From Callorhinus ursinus (Eukaryota; Chordata; Mammalia; Carnivora; Otariidae): a stretch of DNA of 64,000 nt. The first letter of the stretch is position 1; every line of letters starts with the position of its first letter. The DNA lies in assembly GCF_003265705.1 (NCBI RefSeq), contig NW_020313168.1:6615157-6679156 (forward strand), written 5' to 3'. Positions 35,601 through 46,450 of this stretch are shown here, in pieces. Under the pieces are notes generated by a model. It was given only the letters and a program-made list of their open reading frames with translations. It made no database searches and was not told the DNA's origin. Made by a program: the position numbers and the translations under genes.

Positions 35601-36003
35601 CATCACCTCTCCTTAACAGGATTCCCGGGGGCAGTTCATGGTCAAGGGAGGGGAGGTGATGGGGTCCCAGAGAGGGGCTGCCCGGGCAAGTGTCCTTTCC
35701 AGGTTTGATCCTGAGATATGAGGGCTCTAGAGTCAGGGCACAGGGACTGGTTGGGAGACAAGGGTCCCGGGCTTCCCCCTGAGGAGCCAGTCATTTCCTG
35801 TCTCTATGTTCCCCCACAGGTCCTTGCTCAGCAGTGTCCACTTCTGGCTCCTGATCTTCCTGAAGCTTCCCCTGTTCTTGACATTGGTGGGTGCTCTCCT
35901 CTGGGTGAAGAGGCCTCAGACGAGCTGTGGAGGAAATAAGCCTAATGAGGATAATCCACAATGTAGTACACTGTCCCCAGGAATGCCCTGTCCAAGAATG
36001 TAG
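29563..36003 (+). CDS. CD300E: CD300E (CMRF35-like) activating receptor, complete four-exon gene
   Basis: Join 29563-29602, 32214-32546, 34875-34986, 35820-36003: 669 nt, 222 residues. Leader 1-13; Ig-V domain about 16-124 with Cys36-Cys104 and Cys50-Cys58 pairs and YWC at 102-104; stalk 125-162; membrane segment about 168-190 with Lys177; 32-residue tail without tyrosine. A membrane lysine and no ITIM is the pattern of CD300E and CD300b, which signal through DAP12 in myeloid cells. NKYWCRGEY, VETKGEEK and VSIRDH in the Ig domain, and STEEVLT in the stalk, identify CD300E. N-glycosylation sites at Asn84, 93, 119 and 127. All junctions are GT-AG with matching phase. Odd: an extra Cys75 in the Ig domain, Cys135 and Cys160 in the stalk, and 222 residues against about 205 in human. 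I saw no clear AATAAA in the 1.2 kb after the stop. Confidence 0.93.
29782..29815. repeat. 17-bp perfect tandem duplication in CD300E intron 1
   Basis: accagctgtgtgccagg occurs twice head to tail (29782-29798 and 29799-29815), within MIR-like sequence. Confidence 0.85.
30271..30504 (-). mobile_element. 5'-truncated young L1 3'UTR in CD300E intron 1
   Basis: Antisense to the gene. A perfect 17-bp target duplication taggaagagaaagtctt lies at 30254-30270 and 30505-30521. Confidence 0.95.
30522..32213. other. Remainder of CD300E intron 1
   Basis: No further exon or named repeat recognised. The acceptor before exon 2 reads ttgtattttccag. Confidence 0.45.
32214..32546 (+). CDS. CD300E: CD300E exon 2 (Ig-V domain)
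   Basis: 333 nt, acceptor ttccag at 32208-32213, donor GTAAGA at 32547, phase 1 at both ends. Encodes residues 14-124, including all four conserved cysteines and the extra Cys75. Confidence 0.95.
32547..34874. other. CD300E intron 2 with decayed L2-like sequence
   Basis: Pyrimidine-rich from about 32930 to 34150. 'tgtgagggcagggatggtgc' near 34234 and 'aatccccagtggc' near 34269 resemble an L2 3' end. No additional exon is in register. Confidence 0.4.
34875..34986 (+). CDS. CD300E: CD300E exon 3 (stalk)
   Basis: 112 nt. Acceptor gtctccag, donor GTAAGG at 34987, entry phase 1, exit phase 2. Encodes residues 125-161 and part of 162. The STEEVLT motif and flanking spacing match the CD300E stalk. 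It contains Cys135 and Cys160. Confidence 0.88.
34987..35819. other. CD300E intron 3
   Basis: No exon or clear repeat seen. The acceptor is tcccccacag. Confidence 0.5.
35820..36003 (+). CDS. CD300E: CD300E exon 4 (membrane segment and tail), with stop
   Basis: 184 nt to TAG at 36001-36003. Encodes SSVHFWLLIFLKLPLFLTLV..., a membrane helix with Lys177, then WVKRPQ and a short tail ending CPRM. The tail has three cysteines (198, 210, 219) and no tyrosine. Confidence 0.92.
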
Positions 36004-37263
36004 CCCTTCAGACTGGACAAGAGAGACCTTCAGACTCTGGACTCCAGGGCAGGGGGGCAGCAGTGCCTGGATTCTGGAGGGACCCAGGTCTTTTTGAGGG
36101 TATTGTTCCAGTGCCTGGAGGGAGAATCTTGGGTCTTAGAGGACACTTGCTCTGAGTCCTCAGGTGCAGGAAGGATGAGTCTCCTGGGTTCATGCTCTGG
36201 GTCCTCCTTTCTCTGCCACAGATCCTTTAGCTCCTTGCCCTCATGCCTACCTCCCAAGCGCAAGAATTCTCTGGAAGTTGCTGGGAAGCCTGGCCCTTTA
36301 TGCTTCTCCTTTCCACAAAAGCTTCTCAGTTCAGTGTTCCCCAGGGCAATAACCACCTCTTTCCAGCAGCCAGGAGGCTCCGTGAGGACTTGCCCCTCAC
36401 AACCTCCATCCTTGGGCTCAGAGGGCTTCAACCTCACTTGTGTCCCTGAGACCAGGGAGTGTATGGCTGGGCTCAGCATCTCTCTGCCTGGGCCAGCTAT
36501 GACTGAGAAACCTCAGGTTAAAGCTCTGGCGCTGATTGGAGCAGTAGTGGGATGATGTAGTAGGTGCACCGAACATCACTCCTGGAATTCCCCAACTGGG
36601 AGGGCCTCCTGTGCACAGAGCTGATGGATGGTCCACTTCAGTAGAAGTCTGGCTGAAGACACATGTCAACAGCTGGCCCTTTCCACAGGACAAGCAGACA
36701 TAGTTTTCCAAAGAAGGGCACAGGACCCAGAGGTGAAGAAATACTTCCCCATTGGGATGGCATGATGCCACAGGCACCACGGGACATACCAGCCCCAGAA
36801 AGGACTCAGTTGGTTTCAAATGCTTGTCAATGGCTCCCTTCCGGAAGTGCGCAGGGCCGTACAGAGTCTGTCACAAGCACGCGTCCCCGGCTCCACTCAG
36901 CTCCTTGTGTCTAGACCAGCCCTCTCATCTCTGCCACGCGAAGCCTTCCCTGAGCTCATGATGCCAGTTTCTAGAAAACGCTCAGCTCCTGAACGCTGTG
37001 TTTGCTGGCCGGGCGGCCACGCTCAGAACCCAAGTCCCAGCATGGCTTCTGCTAGGGCAGGGCCCCTCGTGGTCCCTTGAGGAGAACTGGCACTGGCCCA
37101 GGACTCTGCAGAAGGAGAAATTTAACCAAAGAGGCACATATGGACCGTATGATAAAACACACATAGGGCGATGTAGGAAACAAAATGCTGGGCAAGAGAG
37201 AAGCTTATGATGTACTTTATTCTTTCTCAAACTTAATTTTAAGTATTCTAGTTTCTTTACCTT
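36004..37263 (+). other. CD300E 3'UTR and downstream sequence
   Basis: Non-coding DNA after the stop. The 3'UTR end cannot be placed because I found no canonical poly(A) signal before the SINE at 37279. Open frames here (up to 153 codons) show no domain. Confidence 0.4.
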
Positions 37264-37278
37264 TCCATGTAAATTTTA

Positions 37279-37456
37279 AACTTTTTATTTATTTATTTAT
37301 TCATGAGAGACAGAGAGAGAGAGAGAGAGAGAAAGGCAGCGGGAGAAGCAGGCTCCCAAGGAGCAGGGAGCCCGATGCGGGACTCGATCCCAGGACCCTG
37401 GGATCATGACCTGAGCCGAAGGCAGACGCTTAACCATCTGAGCCACCCAGGCACCC
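37279..37456 (-). mobile_element. Carnivore SINE, reverse
   Basis: Target duplication tccatgtaaatttta at 37264-37278 and 37457-37471. Ends 'gagccacccaggcaccc'. Confidence 0.93.
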
Positions 37457-37769
37457 TCCATGTAAATTTTAGAGTGAGTTTGTCTTTATCTACCAAAACA
37501 GCCTTGCTGGGATTTTGATAGGAATCATTTTAAACTTATAGATCGTATTGGGGTAATTGACATCTTTCCGGTATTGATAATGTGGTACCTCTCACAATTT
37601 ATTTAAATATTCCCTGGCTTCGGTCACCCAAGTTTTGTAAATTTTAGTATATGGATGCTGCACATGTTCTGTTAGATTTATACCAGGTGTTTCTTCTTCT
37701 TGTCCAGCAGCTGTGAATAGCACTGTTTCAATTCAGTTTCTACATGCTCGTTGCTAGTATAGAAATAGC

Positions 37770-37771
<2 letters not shown>

Positions 37772-37802
<31 letters not shown>
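37772..37802. repeat. (TG)n microsatellite
   Basis: About 15 TG units followed by impure TG/TA repeats to about 37850. Confidence 0.95.
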
Positions 37803-37805
<3 letters not shown>

Positions 37806-38040
37806 TGTATATGTGTATGTTTATGTGTGTATGTATGTGTATATGTGTATTGATCTTTTATCCTGTGACTTGTTAAACTCATTTTTTAGTTCTGGCAGTT
37901 GGGTTTTTTTTTGTTGTTGTTGTTTTGTTTTGTTTTGGTTTTTTTTGTAGGTTCCCTGAGATTTTCTACACAATTATGTCATCTGCACAGAGGGACAATT
38001 TTATTTCTTCCTTTCTAATCCGTGTGCTTTAATGGTATCC

Positions 38041-40516
38041 TGGAAGCCCTAGGAAGCTGCAGGAAGGTCTTAAACACTCTCCATGCAGGACCCGCTGTTT
38101 CCTGGCATTTCTGCTTTTAAAAGAGAAACCAGAAGTGAAATTGCTCATATTTACATGTAGGCAACAAACTCCATTTAAAAAATATTGTGACCTGAACAAA
38201 ACATTCATAAGTTCATGCAATTATGGATGCAGTCTGTGATCTGTGAGTAAAGCAGAGAAATTGCAGAACATCGTTGTGTCTGCCTAGTATTTACACCTGG
38301 GGCCATATGGTGCCCTGCAGGCTTGGGAACTGACCTTTGAAGTACACAGATGCACTTGCAGGGACGCCGTGTGGGCCAGCCCCAGGCTGGCTCCGGGGCA
38401 GATCCAAGTCTGTTCCCTGGCCTTATGACGGGCCAGGGGGCTCAGCCCTTCCGGGCTCCTCATTCTTTAATGTGATGTGAAGACACTAGATTAATATTAT
38501 TCCATGTGGCAGTTAAAAAACAGGACTGCAAATTTCTTGACACTCCTTTTATTAAGAGTTGGGATTATGTCCCCTCCCCTTGAGTCTGGGTGGGCTGTGG
38601 CCACTGCAGCCAGTAGCCCAGAGCAGAGCTTCCCAAATGTTATTCCATAATTATCCTCCTAAGGAGACTGTTTACTCTTCCTAGAAGTGCACCCCCGCCC
38701 CTCCGCACTATGACATTTTAATGCCAAAGATATACTGTATATGTCCATGTTCTATTGATCAGTTGATCTTCTACCAATAGATCATCTATGTTTTATATAC
38801 GAAAAGAGTAGCATTTTTTCACCCTCCAAGAACCAATGTTTGTCCCTGTTGGAAGGCCCAGATAGAGCCTGGTGACAGTGACCCTGTGTGACGTCCGAGG
38901 CCAGGCCAGGAGGAACCCCGTAGCCCCTTCCTCAGTCTCTAGAAACGCTGGCTCTGGGGGCTTTCCCACTCAGAACCCGGTGGCCACAGGGAGAGGCTAC
39001 CTGTAGGGTCTCGGGTCAACAGTCAGGACTGAGTTCCTGGTTGGTTCACCCTGGCTCATGTTCCAGACACGTGGGCAAAGAAACTTCCGGATGACAGTGG
39101 CACTGAGCCATGTGAGTCACCCCACCAGCATATGTCTTTCCAACTGAGGCCCCAGACATGATGGAGCAGAGACAGGCCGTCCTTGTCTCAACCAGCTGGA
39201 ACTCCTGACCACAGAATCTGTGACATGACAAAGTAAGGAAAATCTAAGCATGGATAACGGGACCGTTCGGCCTCTATCCGTTCTAGGGTCGGACAAGACA
39301 GTAAAGAGGAACATGCTGCCTCTGCCGTGGGCACGGCGGCTGTGGGGAGGGTGCTGGCTGCTGCCAAGGGCCGCTCTGTGACTCAGCCCTGCGGCGGGGA
39401 CAGCGGGCCCGAGCTCCCACGCGGTAACACGCAGGCTGCTGGGCCTTGAGGTCTCGCCCTTTCCTGACGCGAGACCCAGAACCGCGTGGGCTCAGGTGTC
39501 AGCAAGTGGCAGAGCTGTTCCCCACCAGAAGCCACCGCTGTGGCAGAATGCCCCCCCACCCTGCCCCGACACACCCACTTTGGCGAAGCCCTGACCTCTT
39601 TCAAAGGAAAACTCGAGCCAAAAACGAACCAGCGCCTTTTCTAACGGGCTCAAGGAGGGGAACAGAGAGACAGCAAAAGGTGGCTGGTGAATTTGCTTCA
39701 GAGAGGAAATGCTCCAGGACACAGAGCAAGAGGTCAGATAGGTCCGCTCAGTCTCAGAGAAATGACAGACAATGACCTCACTAAAAAGGAGCTCAGAAAA
39801 GAGATATAGTTCCCCAAAAGTGGTTCAAAAAATATGGACACAAAAAAGAGCAGAGCCCAGGAAGAACGTAAGTAGAAGAGAAACCCGCCCCCCCCCAACA
39901 AAACCCCAATGTTTTATTGGGAGGAAATATGTATACGTTTGAAAATTAAAATAGAAAAAGACTTGTGTTATTTTTTGATGTGTGAGTGGGAGGAAGATAA
40001 ACATGAAGGGCCTGGCATTCTGGCTTGTCCTTGCTCTGCTGGGCGTGGGGGAGGGTGGGAGGGTGGAAAGACCAAACTTTAGGTCAAACCAAGAGGGGAT
40101 GATGGTGGTCTGAGCTGGCAGGGGGATGGACAGCATCACAGGCATGATGGGGACAGATCTGAGCCGCTCCTTTGTCCTGTCTGGATGGAGAAGTCCCGAC
40201 TGTCCCTGGAGCCCTGCACCTGCAGGACCAGGGTGGCTAAGGGACAAATGGAGGGACAGAAATGAACTGTTCTTGTGACCACCGTCTGAGTCCCCTGTCC
40301 TTGGAGGCCACTGCTGTAGATACAGGGACACATGGATATTTACATTGTTTCAAAGCCCCTCCCCACAAAACACTTATAACTTACAGGGGAAAAAGAGTAA
40401 CTTCATTTAGTTTTGACAAATTTATAGTCAGATATCCATATCCCTAAAGATCTTGATTGCAATGACAGTAACCCAAGTATTCCTGCTTAAAAAGGCTCAT
40501 TCAACTGTACACCTAG
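38041..40516. other. Intergenic sequence, no gene seen
   Basis: Contains an old repeat-like patch near 38510-38650 ('ttgacactccttttattaag'). Otherwise GC-mixed DNA with open frames up to 168 codons (minus, 40331-39825) that show no recognisable domain. Confidence 0.4.
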
Positions 40517-40532
40517 CTTGTGAAGACTTTCT

Positions 40533-40725
40533 TTTTTAAAAATTTTTTAAATTTTCTTTTTTTTTAAAGATTTTATTTATTTATTTTTCACAGAGAGAGA
40601 ACATAAGCAGGAGGAGCGGGAGAGAGAGAAGAAAGCTTCACACTGAGTAGGGAGTCCAATGTGGGGCTCGATCTCACGACCTGAGCTGGAGGCAGATGCT
40701 TAACGACTGAGCCACCCAGGAACCC
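40533..40725 (-). mobile_element. Carnivore SINE, reverse
   Basis: Target duplication cttgtgaagactttct at 40517-40532 and 40726-40741. Confidence 0.93.
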
Positions 40726-40796
40726 CTTGTGAAGACTTTCTAATATGTGAGGTATATATATACCATGATACTCTTTTTTCAAAAAATACAGAAATT

Positions 40797-40985
40797 AGGG
40801 GTACCTGGGTGGCTCAGACAGTTAAGCGTTGGATTCCTCATTTCAGTTCAGGTCATGATCTCAGGGTCATGAGATCGGGACCTGCATCAGGCTCCATGCT
40901 GGGCGTGGAGTCTGCTTGCGATTCTCACCCTCCATCTGTCCTTCCCCTCCAGTGGCATGCTCTCTCTCTCTAATAAAAAAAAATT
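40797..40985 (+). mobile_element. Carnivore SINE, forward, older
   Basis: 'ggggtacctgggtggctcag' head and A-rich tail. The ends aaaaatacagaaa / aaaaaatacaaac suggest a decayed target duplication. It lies 56 bp from the previous, oppositely oriented SINE. Confidence 0.85.
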
Positions 40986-40989
40986 AAAA

Positions 40990-41652
40990 AATACAAACAG
41001 CGAAAATAACTTCCAAACCCAAGTCCTTATGCTTTTCTTTATCCACTCCTGGCCATCAGTGAAATTTCACATCTATATGAGGGGAGCCCTCGTTGGGAAC
41101 TCTTTGAGGGGATTAAAAGGCAACATCTAGGTCTCTCCCTTCTGTTGTCTTCCACCTCCCAGTTGCCAGACACATTATGATTCTAGCATTCAATTTAGAG
41201 TCACTTTGGACCCTCTAGGATGGAAGGGTCGTCCTCTCACATACAAAAGACTGAAATAGTGTCCCAAAGAAATAATCTCAAAGGAGCCCAGGAAAGCCAT
41301 AGATTTAATAGGAAATGTATTGAGCAAACAGATGGGATGCGGGTCAGAGATGGTCCAACCTTGTCTTCTATCTTACGTTCAGGCGATTCTTACTCCAGGA
41401 GGAGGTGGAATCAGCAGACCTCTGTACACCTGGCCCATCGTGGGTCTTTGACCATGTAGAACACTCGGAAGCTTTTTGGTTTAATTCCAGCTTTATAGTT
41501 ACTGGATGGTCTGGATTTTAAAACCCATCATTGGCAGAGTCTTGAACGCTGTAATAGTCCATTATCCTTGGCAGAACCACTCCAGGATCATAAAGAAAAG
41601 AGGCATCAGGAGGATCCACACAGGAGGCTTCTTGGCTGCTACAGTGGAGGCC
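40990..41652. other. Intergenic sequence at the broken edge of L1-B
   Basis: No gene recognised. The right border joins L1 sequence abruptly, without poly-T or target duplication. Confidence 0.4.
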
Positions 41653-43947
41653 TTATCTTATAGTTTTGGGTGCAATTGTAAATGGGATCGACTCCTTGAT
41701 TTGTCTGTCTTCTGTCTTGTTGTTGGTGTATAGGAATGCCACTGATTTCTGTGCATTGATTTTATATCCTGCTACTTGACTGAATTCCTGTATGAGTTCT
41801 AGCAGTTGTGGAGTGGAGTCTTTTGGGTTTTCTACATACAGTATCATATCATCTGCAAAGAGTGAGAGTTTGACTTCGTCTTTGCTGATTTGGATGCCTT
41901 TGATTTCTTTTTGTTGTCTGATTGCTGTGGCTAGGACTTCTAATACTATGTTGAATAGCAGTGGTGATAGTGACATCCCTGCCGTGTTCCTGACCTTAGG
42001 GGAAAAGCTCTCAGCTTTTCCCCATTGAGAATGATATTCGCTGTAGGTTTTTCATAGATGGCTTTTATGATATTGAGGTATGTACCCTCTATCCCTCTAC
42101 TCTGAAGAGTTTTGATCAAGAAAGGATGCTGTACTTTGTCAAATGCTTTTTCTGCATCTATTGAGAGGATCCTATGATTCTTGTTCTTTCTTTTGTTAAT
42201 GTATTGTATCACGTTGATTGATTTGCGGATGTTGAACCGGCCTTGCAGCCCAGGGATAAATCCCACTTGGTTGTGGTGAATAATTCTTTTAATGTACTGT
42301 TGGATCCTATTGGCTAGTATTTTGGTGAGAATTTTTGCATCCATGTTCATCAAGGATATTGGTCTGTAATTCTCCTTTTTGATGGGGTCTTTGTCTGGTT
42401 TGGGGATCAAGGTAATGGTGGCCTCATAAAATGAGTTTGGAAGTTTTCCTTCCATTTCTATTTTTTGGAACAGTTTCAGGAGAATAGGCATTAATTCTTC
42501 TTTCAATGTCTGATAGAATTCCCCTGGGAAGCCATCTGGCCCTGGGCTTTTGTTTGTTGGGAGATTTTTAATGACTGCTTCAATTTCCTTAGTGGTTATA
42601 GATCTGTTCAGGTTTTCTATTTCTTCCTGGTTCAGTTTTGGTAGTTGATACATCTCTAGGAATGCACCCATTTCTTCCAGGTTATCTAATTTGCTGGCAT
42701 AGAGTTGCTCATAATATGTTCTTAGAATTGTTTGTAATTCTTTGGTGTTGGTTGTGATCTCTCCTCTTTCATTCATGATTTTGTTGATTTGGGTCATTTC
42801 TCTTTTCTTTTTGTTAAGTCTGGTCAGGGGTTTATCAATCTTGTTAATTCTTTCAAAGAACCAGCTCCTAGTTTCGTTGATCTGTTCTACTGTTCTTTTG
42901 GTTTCTAGTTCATTGATTTCTGCTCTGATCTTTATTATTTCTCTTCTCCTGCTGGGCTTAGGCTTTCTTTGCTGTTCTTTCTCCAGCTCCTTTAGGTGTA
43001 GGGTTAGGTTGTGTATTTGAGACCTTTCTTGTTTCTTAAGAAAGGCTTGTATTGCTATATACTTTCCTCTCAGGACTGCCTTTGCTGTATCCCAAAGATG
43101 TTGAACAGTTGTGTTTTCATTTTCATTGGTTTCCATGAATTTTTTAAATTCTTCTTTAATTTCCTGGTTGACCCATTCATTCCGGATGCTCTTTAGCCTC
43201 CATGTATTTGAGTTCTTTCTGAGTTTCCTCTTGTGATTGAGTTCTAGTTTTAGAGCATTGTGGTCTGAAAGCATGCAGGGAATAATTCCAATCTTTTGGT
43301 AGCGGTTTGAGACCTGATTTTTGACCTAGCATGTGATCAATTCTGGAGAATGTTCCATGGGCACTAGAGAAGAATGTGTATTCCGTTGCTTTGGGATGGA
43401 ATGTTCTGAATATGTCTGTGAAGTCCATTTGGTCCAGTGTGTCATTTAAAGTCTTTATTTCCTTGTTGATCTTTTGCTTAGATGATCTGTCCATTTCAGT
43501 CAGGGAGGTGTTAAAGTCCCCCACTATTATTGTATTGTTGTCAATGTGTTTCTTTGCTTTGGTTATTAATTGCTCTGTATAATTGTCTGCTCCCACGTTA
43601 GGGGCATAGATATTTACAATTGTAAGATCTTCTTGTTGGATAGACCCTTTAAATAGGATATAGTGTCCTTCCTCATCTCTTATTATAGTCTTTGTTTTAA
43701 AATCTAATTGGTCTGATATAAGAATTGCCACCCCAGCTTTCTTTTGGTGTCCATTAGCATGGTAATGATAATGGACACCCCTCACTTTCAATGTGTGCGT
43801 GCCTTTGGGTCTAAAATGAGTCTCTTGCAGACAGCATATTGATGGGTCTTGTTTTTTAATCCAATCTGATAGCCTGTGTCTTTTGATTGGGGCATTTAGC
43901 CCATTTACATTCAGGGTAACTATTGAAAGGTATGCATTTAGTGCCAT
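41653..43947 (-). pseudogene. L1-B ORF2, endonuclease plus partial reverse transcriptase
   Basis: Starts MALNAYLSIVTLNVNG at 43947. The endonuclease reads on to about 43270, where a 1-bp change shifts the frame. The reverse transcriptase continues to about 41970, where a second shift occurs just after SGTRQGC. FADD is encoded at 41848-41859. The 3' part is missing. Confidence 0.92.
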
Positions 43948-44028
43948 TGTATTGCCTGTAAGGTGACTGTTACTGTATATTGTCTGTGTTCTTTTCTGGT
44001 CTATGCTGCTTTTAGGCTCTCTCTTTGC

Positions 44029-44925
44029 TTAGAGGACCCCTTTCAATATTTCTTGGAGGGCTGGTTTCATGTTTGCAAATTCCTTTAGTTTTTGTTTGTC
44101 CTGGAAGCTTTTTCTCTCTCCTTCTATTTTCAATGATAGCCTAGCTGGATATAGTATTCTTGGCTCCATATTTTTCTTGTTTAGTGCTCTGAAGATATCA
44201 TGCCAGTCCTTTCTGGCCTGCCAGGTCTCTATGGATAGGTCTGTTGCCAATCTAATGTTTCCACCATTATAGGTTACATATCTCTTCTCCCGAGCTGCTT
44301 TCAAGATTTTCTCTTTGTCTCTGAGACTCATAAGTTTTAGTATTAGATGTTGGGTTGTTGACCTATTTTTATTGATTTTGAGAGGAGTTCTCTGTGCCTC
44401 CTGGATTTTGATGCCTGTTTCCTTCCCCACATTAGGGAACTTATCTGCTTTAATTTGCTCCAATATACCTTCTGCCCCTCTCTCTCTTTCTTCTTCTTCT
44501 GGGATCCCAATTATACTAATGTTGTTTCATCCTATCGTATCACTTATCTCTCGAATTCTGCCCTCGTGATCCAGTAGTTGTTTATCTCTCTTTTTCTCAG
44601 CTTCTTTATTTTCCATCATTTGGTCTTCTATATCGCTGATTCTCTCTTCTGCCTCATTTATCCTAGCAGTTAGTGCCCCCATTTTTGATTGCACGTCATT
44701 AATAACCTTTCTGATTTCGACTGGGTTAGATTTTAGTTCTTTTATTTCTCCAGAAAGGGTTTCTCTAATAACTTCCATGCTTTTTTCAAGCCCAGCTAGT
44801 AACTTTAAAATCATGATTCTGAACTCTAGGTCCGACATCCTACTAATGTCCATATTGAGTAGGTCCCTGGCTGATGGTACTACCTCTTGTTCTTTTTGCT
44901 GAGGTGATTTTTTTCGTCTTGTCAT
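44029..44925 (-). pseudogene. L1-B ORF1, interrupted by one TGA
   Basis: Starts MTRRKKSPQQKEQE at 44925 and reads through the coiled coil to a TGA at 44529-44527. The downstream half (44463-44029 and the codons before it) then stays in frame to its natural end ALQEILKGVL. The TGA sits at the same codon as in L1-A. Confidence 0.9.
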
Positions 44926-45439
44926 TTTGTCCAGAGGAGAATAGATGAATGAGAGAACAAAATGCTAACAGGTTAACAACGTCCCCAGCAAATATACTGT
45001 ATACAAATCAGAAAAGACCTGAAACCAGGGGAAAACAAAGCGAAAGAAAGAAAAAAGAAAGAGAAAAAAAAAAAAGAAAAAGGAAAAGAGAAAAACAAAC
45101 AAAAACAGAACAAAACAAAAAAATAGAATATGATCAAATATGATCAGGCAGGAGACTAGAACAAAGGCATACACTAGTGATTTAGGGTATATTTTGATGT
45201 GTTAGAAGAAACTGTATCTCAAAATTTTAAAGAGAGAACAACTTATATATATATGCCACAAATAAGGGTAACTACTATGAAGGGATAGAATATGACTCTA
45301 AAAATGAAAAATAAAAATGTTTTTTTAAAAAAGGGATTGATAAGATGTTGTTTTAAAAAGGGAAAAAGAAAAATAAAAAAAACAGTTAAAAAATTAACTT
45401 TGAAAATTAATGAATCATGGTTAAAAAGCCATGAATTCT

Positions 45440-46448
45440 ATGTGCAGTATTCCCCTAGCGCTGGAGTTCTCCCGTTCTCCTTGATCGGTAAACTTGGTCT
45501 TTGTTGGCTGTTCGTACTGATCTTCTGGGGGAGGTGCCTGTTGCCGTGGTTCCCAAATGTCTTTGCCGGAGGCGGAATTGCCCCATCCTTGTCGGTCCGG
45601 GCTAAGCAATCTGCTCGGGTTTGCTCTCGGGAGCTTTTGTTCCCTGCAAGCTCTCGGTACAGCTTTGGAGGACAAGAGTGAAAATGCTGGCCTCCCAATC
45701 TCCGCCCCGAGGAGCCGAGAACTCGGGGCCCCGCTCCTCAGTGCGCCCCCAGAGAAAAGCAGTCACTCCCGTGTCCCCGGTCTCCGGCCGCACAACGTGC
45801 TCACCCGGCCTGTGACCGAGCGTTTCTATCTCCGGCACCCGACCCCGTGTGGAGTCTCCAAACCCAGCACATCCCTGCGGTGCGCTCCCGCGCCGCTCCT
45901 CCCGGGGGAGGAAGGAGAGTCCCCCCGGCTCTGCCGCTTGTTGGGTCCCTGCTGGAGGAGCAGTGGCCCGACTGGGTCGCAGATCACGTTTTATGGCCAC
46001 CCCGAGCTGAGACCCCGTGCCTCGGCTCCGTCTCTGCAGCTGGCTTCCCCGCTCCGATACCTGGGAGCTCTGTTGCACTCAGGCACCCCCGGTCTTTCTG
46101 TGACCCCGAGGGTTCCACCCCCCGCTTAGCCACTGGAGCGACGTCCCTCCGCGGAGCCGACTTCTAAAATTCCGATTTTGTGCTCCGCGGCTCTATCACT
46201 TGCCAGAAGTGGCTGACGGAGGCCCCCTCCCCTGCCATCTATCCTCCCGAATATTGCCTCAGATTCACTTCTCCACACGTCCTACCTTCCAGAAAGTGGT
46301 TGCTTTTCTGTTCGGAGAGTTGTTGCTATTCTTTTCTTCAATATCCTGTTGAGTTCGTAGGTGTTCAGAATGGTTTGATCCCTACTCAGCTGAATTCCTG
46401 AGACCAGAGGAAATCCAGGTCTTCTACTCCTCTGCCATCTTGCTCAGC
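45440..46448 (-). promoter_or_regulatory. CpG-rich L1-B 5'UTR / internal promoter
   Basis: Homologous to 13180-14219. The terminal YY1-like site reads CAAGATGGCAG (plus-strand ctgccatcttg at 46432-46442), one base away from the L1-A site. Confidence 0.7.
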
Positions 46449-46450
46449 CC

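Larger units (their letters stand above)
37200..38040 (-). mobile_element. Old L1 ORF2 fragment, reverse, interrupted
   Basis: Flanking text such as 'gattttgataggaatcattt' and 'atgtcatctgcacagaggga' matches decayed L1 ORF2 on the minus strand, with a SINE and a (TG)n tract inside. Confidence 0.65.
41653..46448 (-). mobile_element. L1 with intact 5' end but missing 3' third (L1-B)
   Basis: Minus strand from the L1 5' terminus near 46448 to an abrupt end inside the reverse transcriptase at about 41655, equivalent to position 9119 of L1-A. About 2 kb of ORF2 and the 3'UTR/poly-A are absent. I see no target duplication. ORF1 and ORF2 are less damaged than in L1-A. A normal L1 insertion loses its 5' end, so a later deletion or rearrangement is the likelier cause. 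Confidence 0.92.

Noticed and set aside
36030..36555. 149- and 153-codon frames on opposite strands after CD300E
   Set aside because: No recognisable domain; position fits CD300E 3'UTR and flank.
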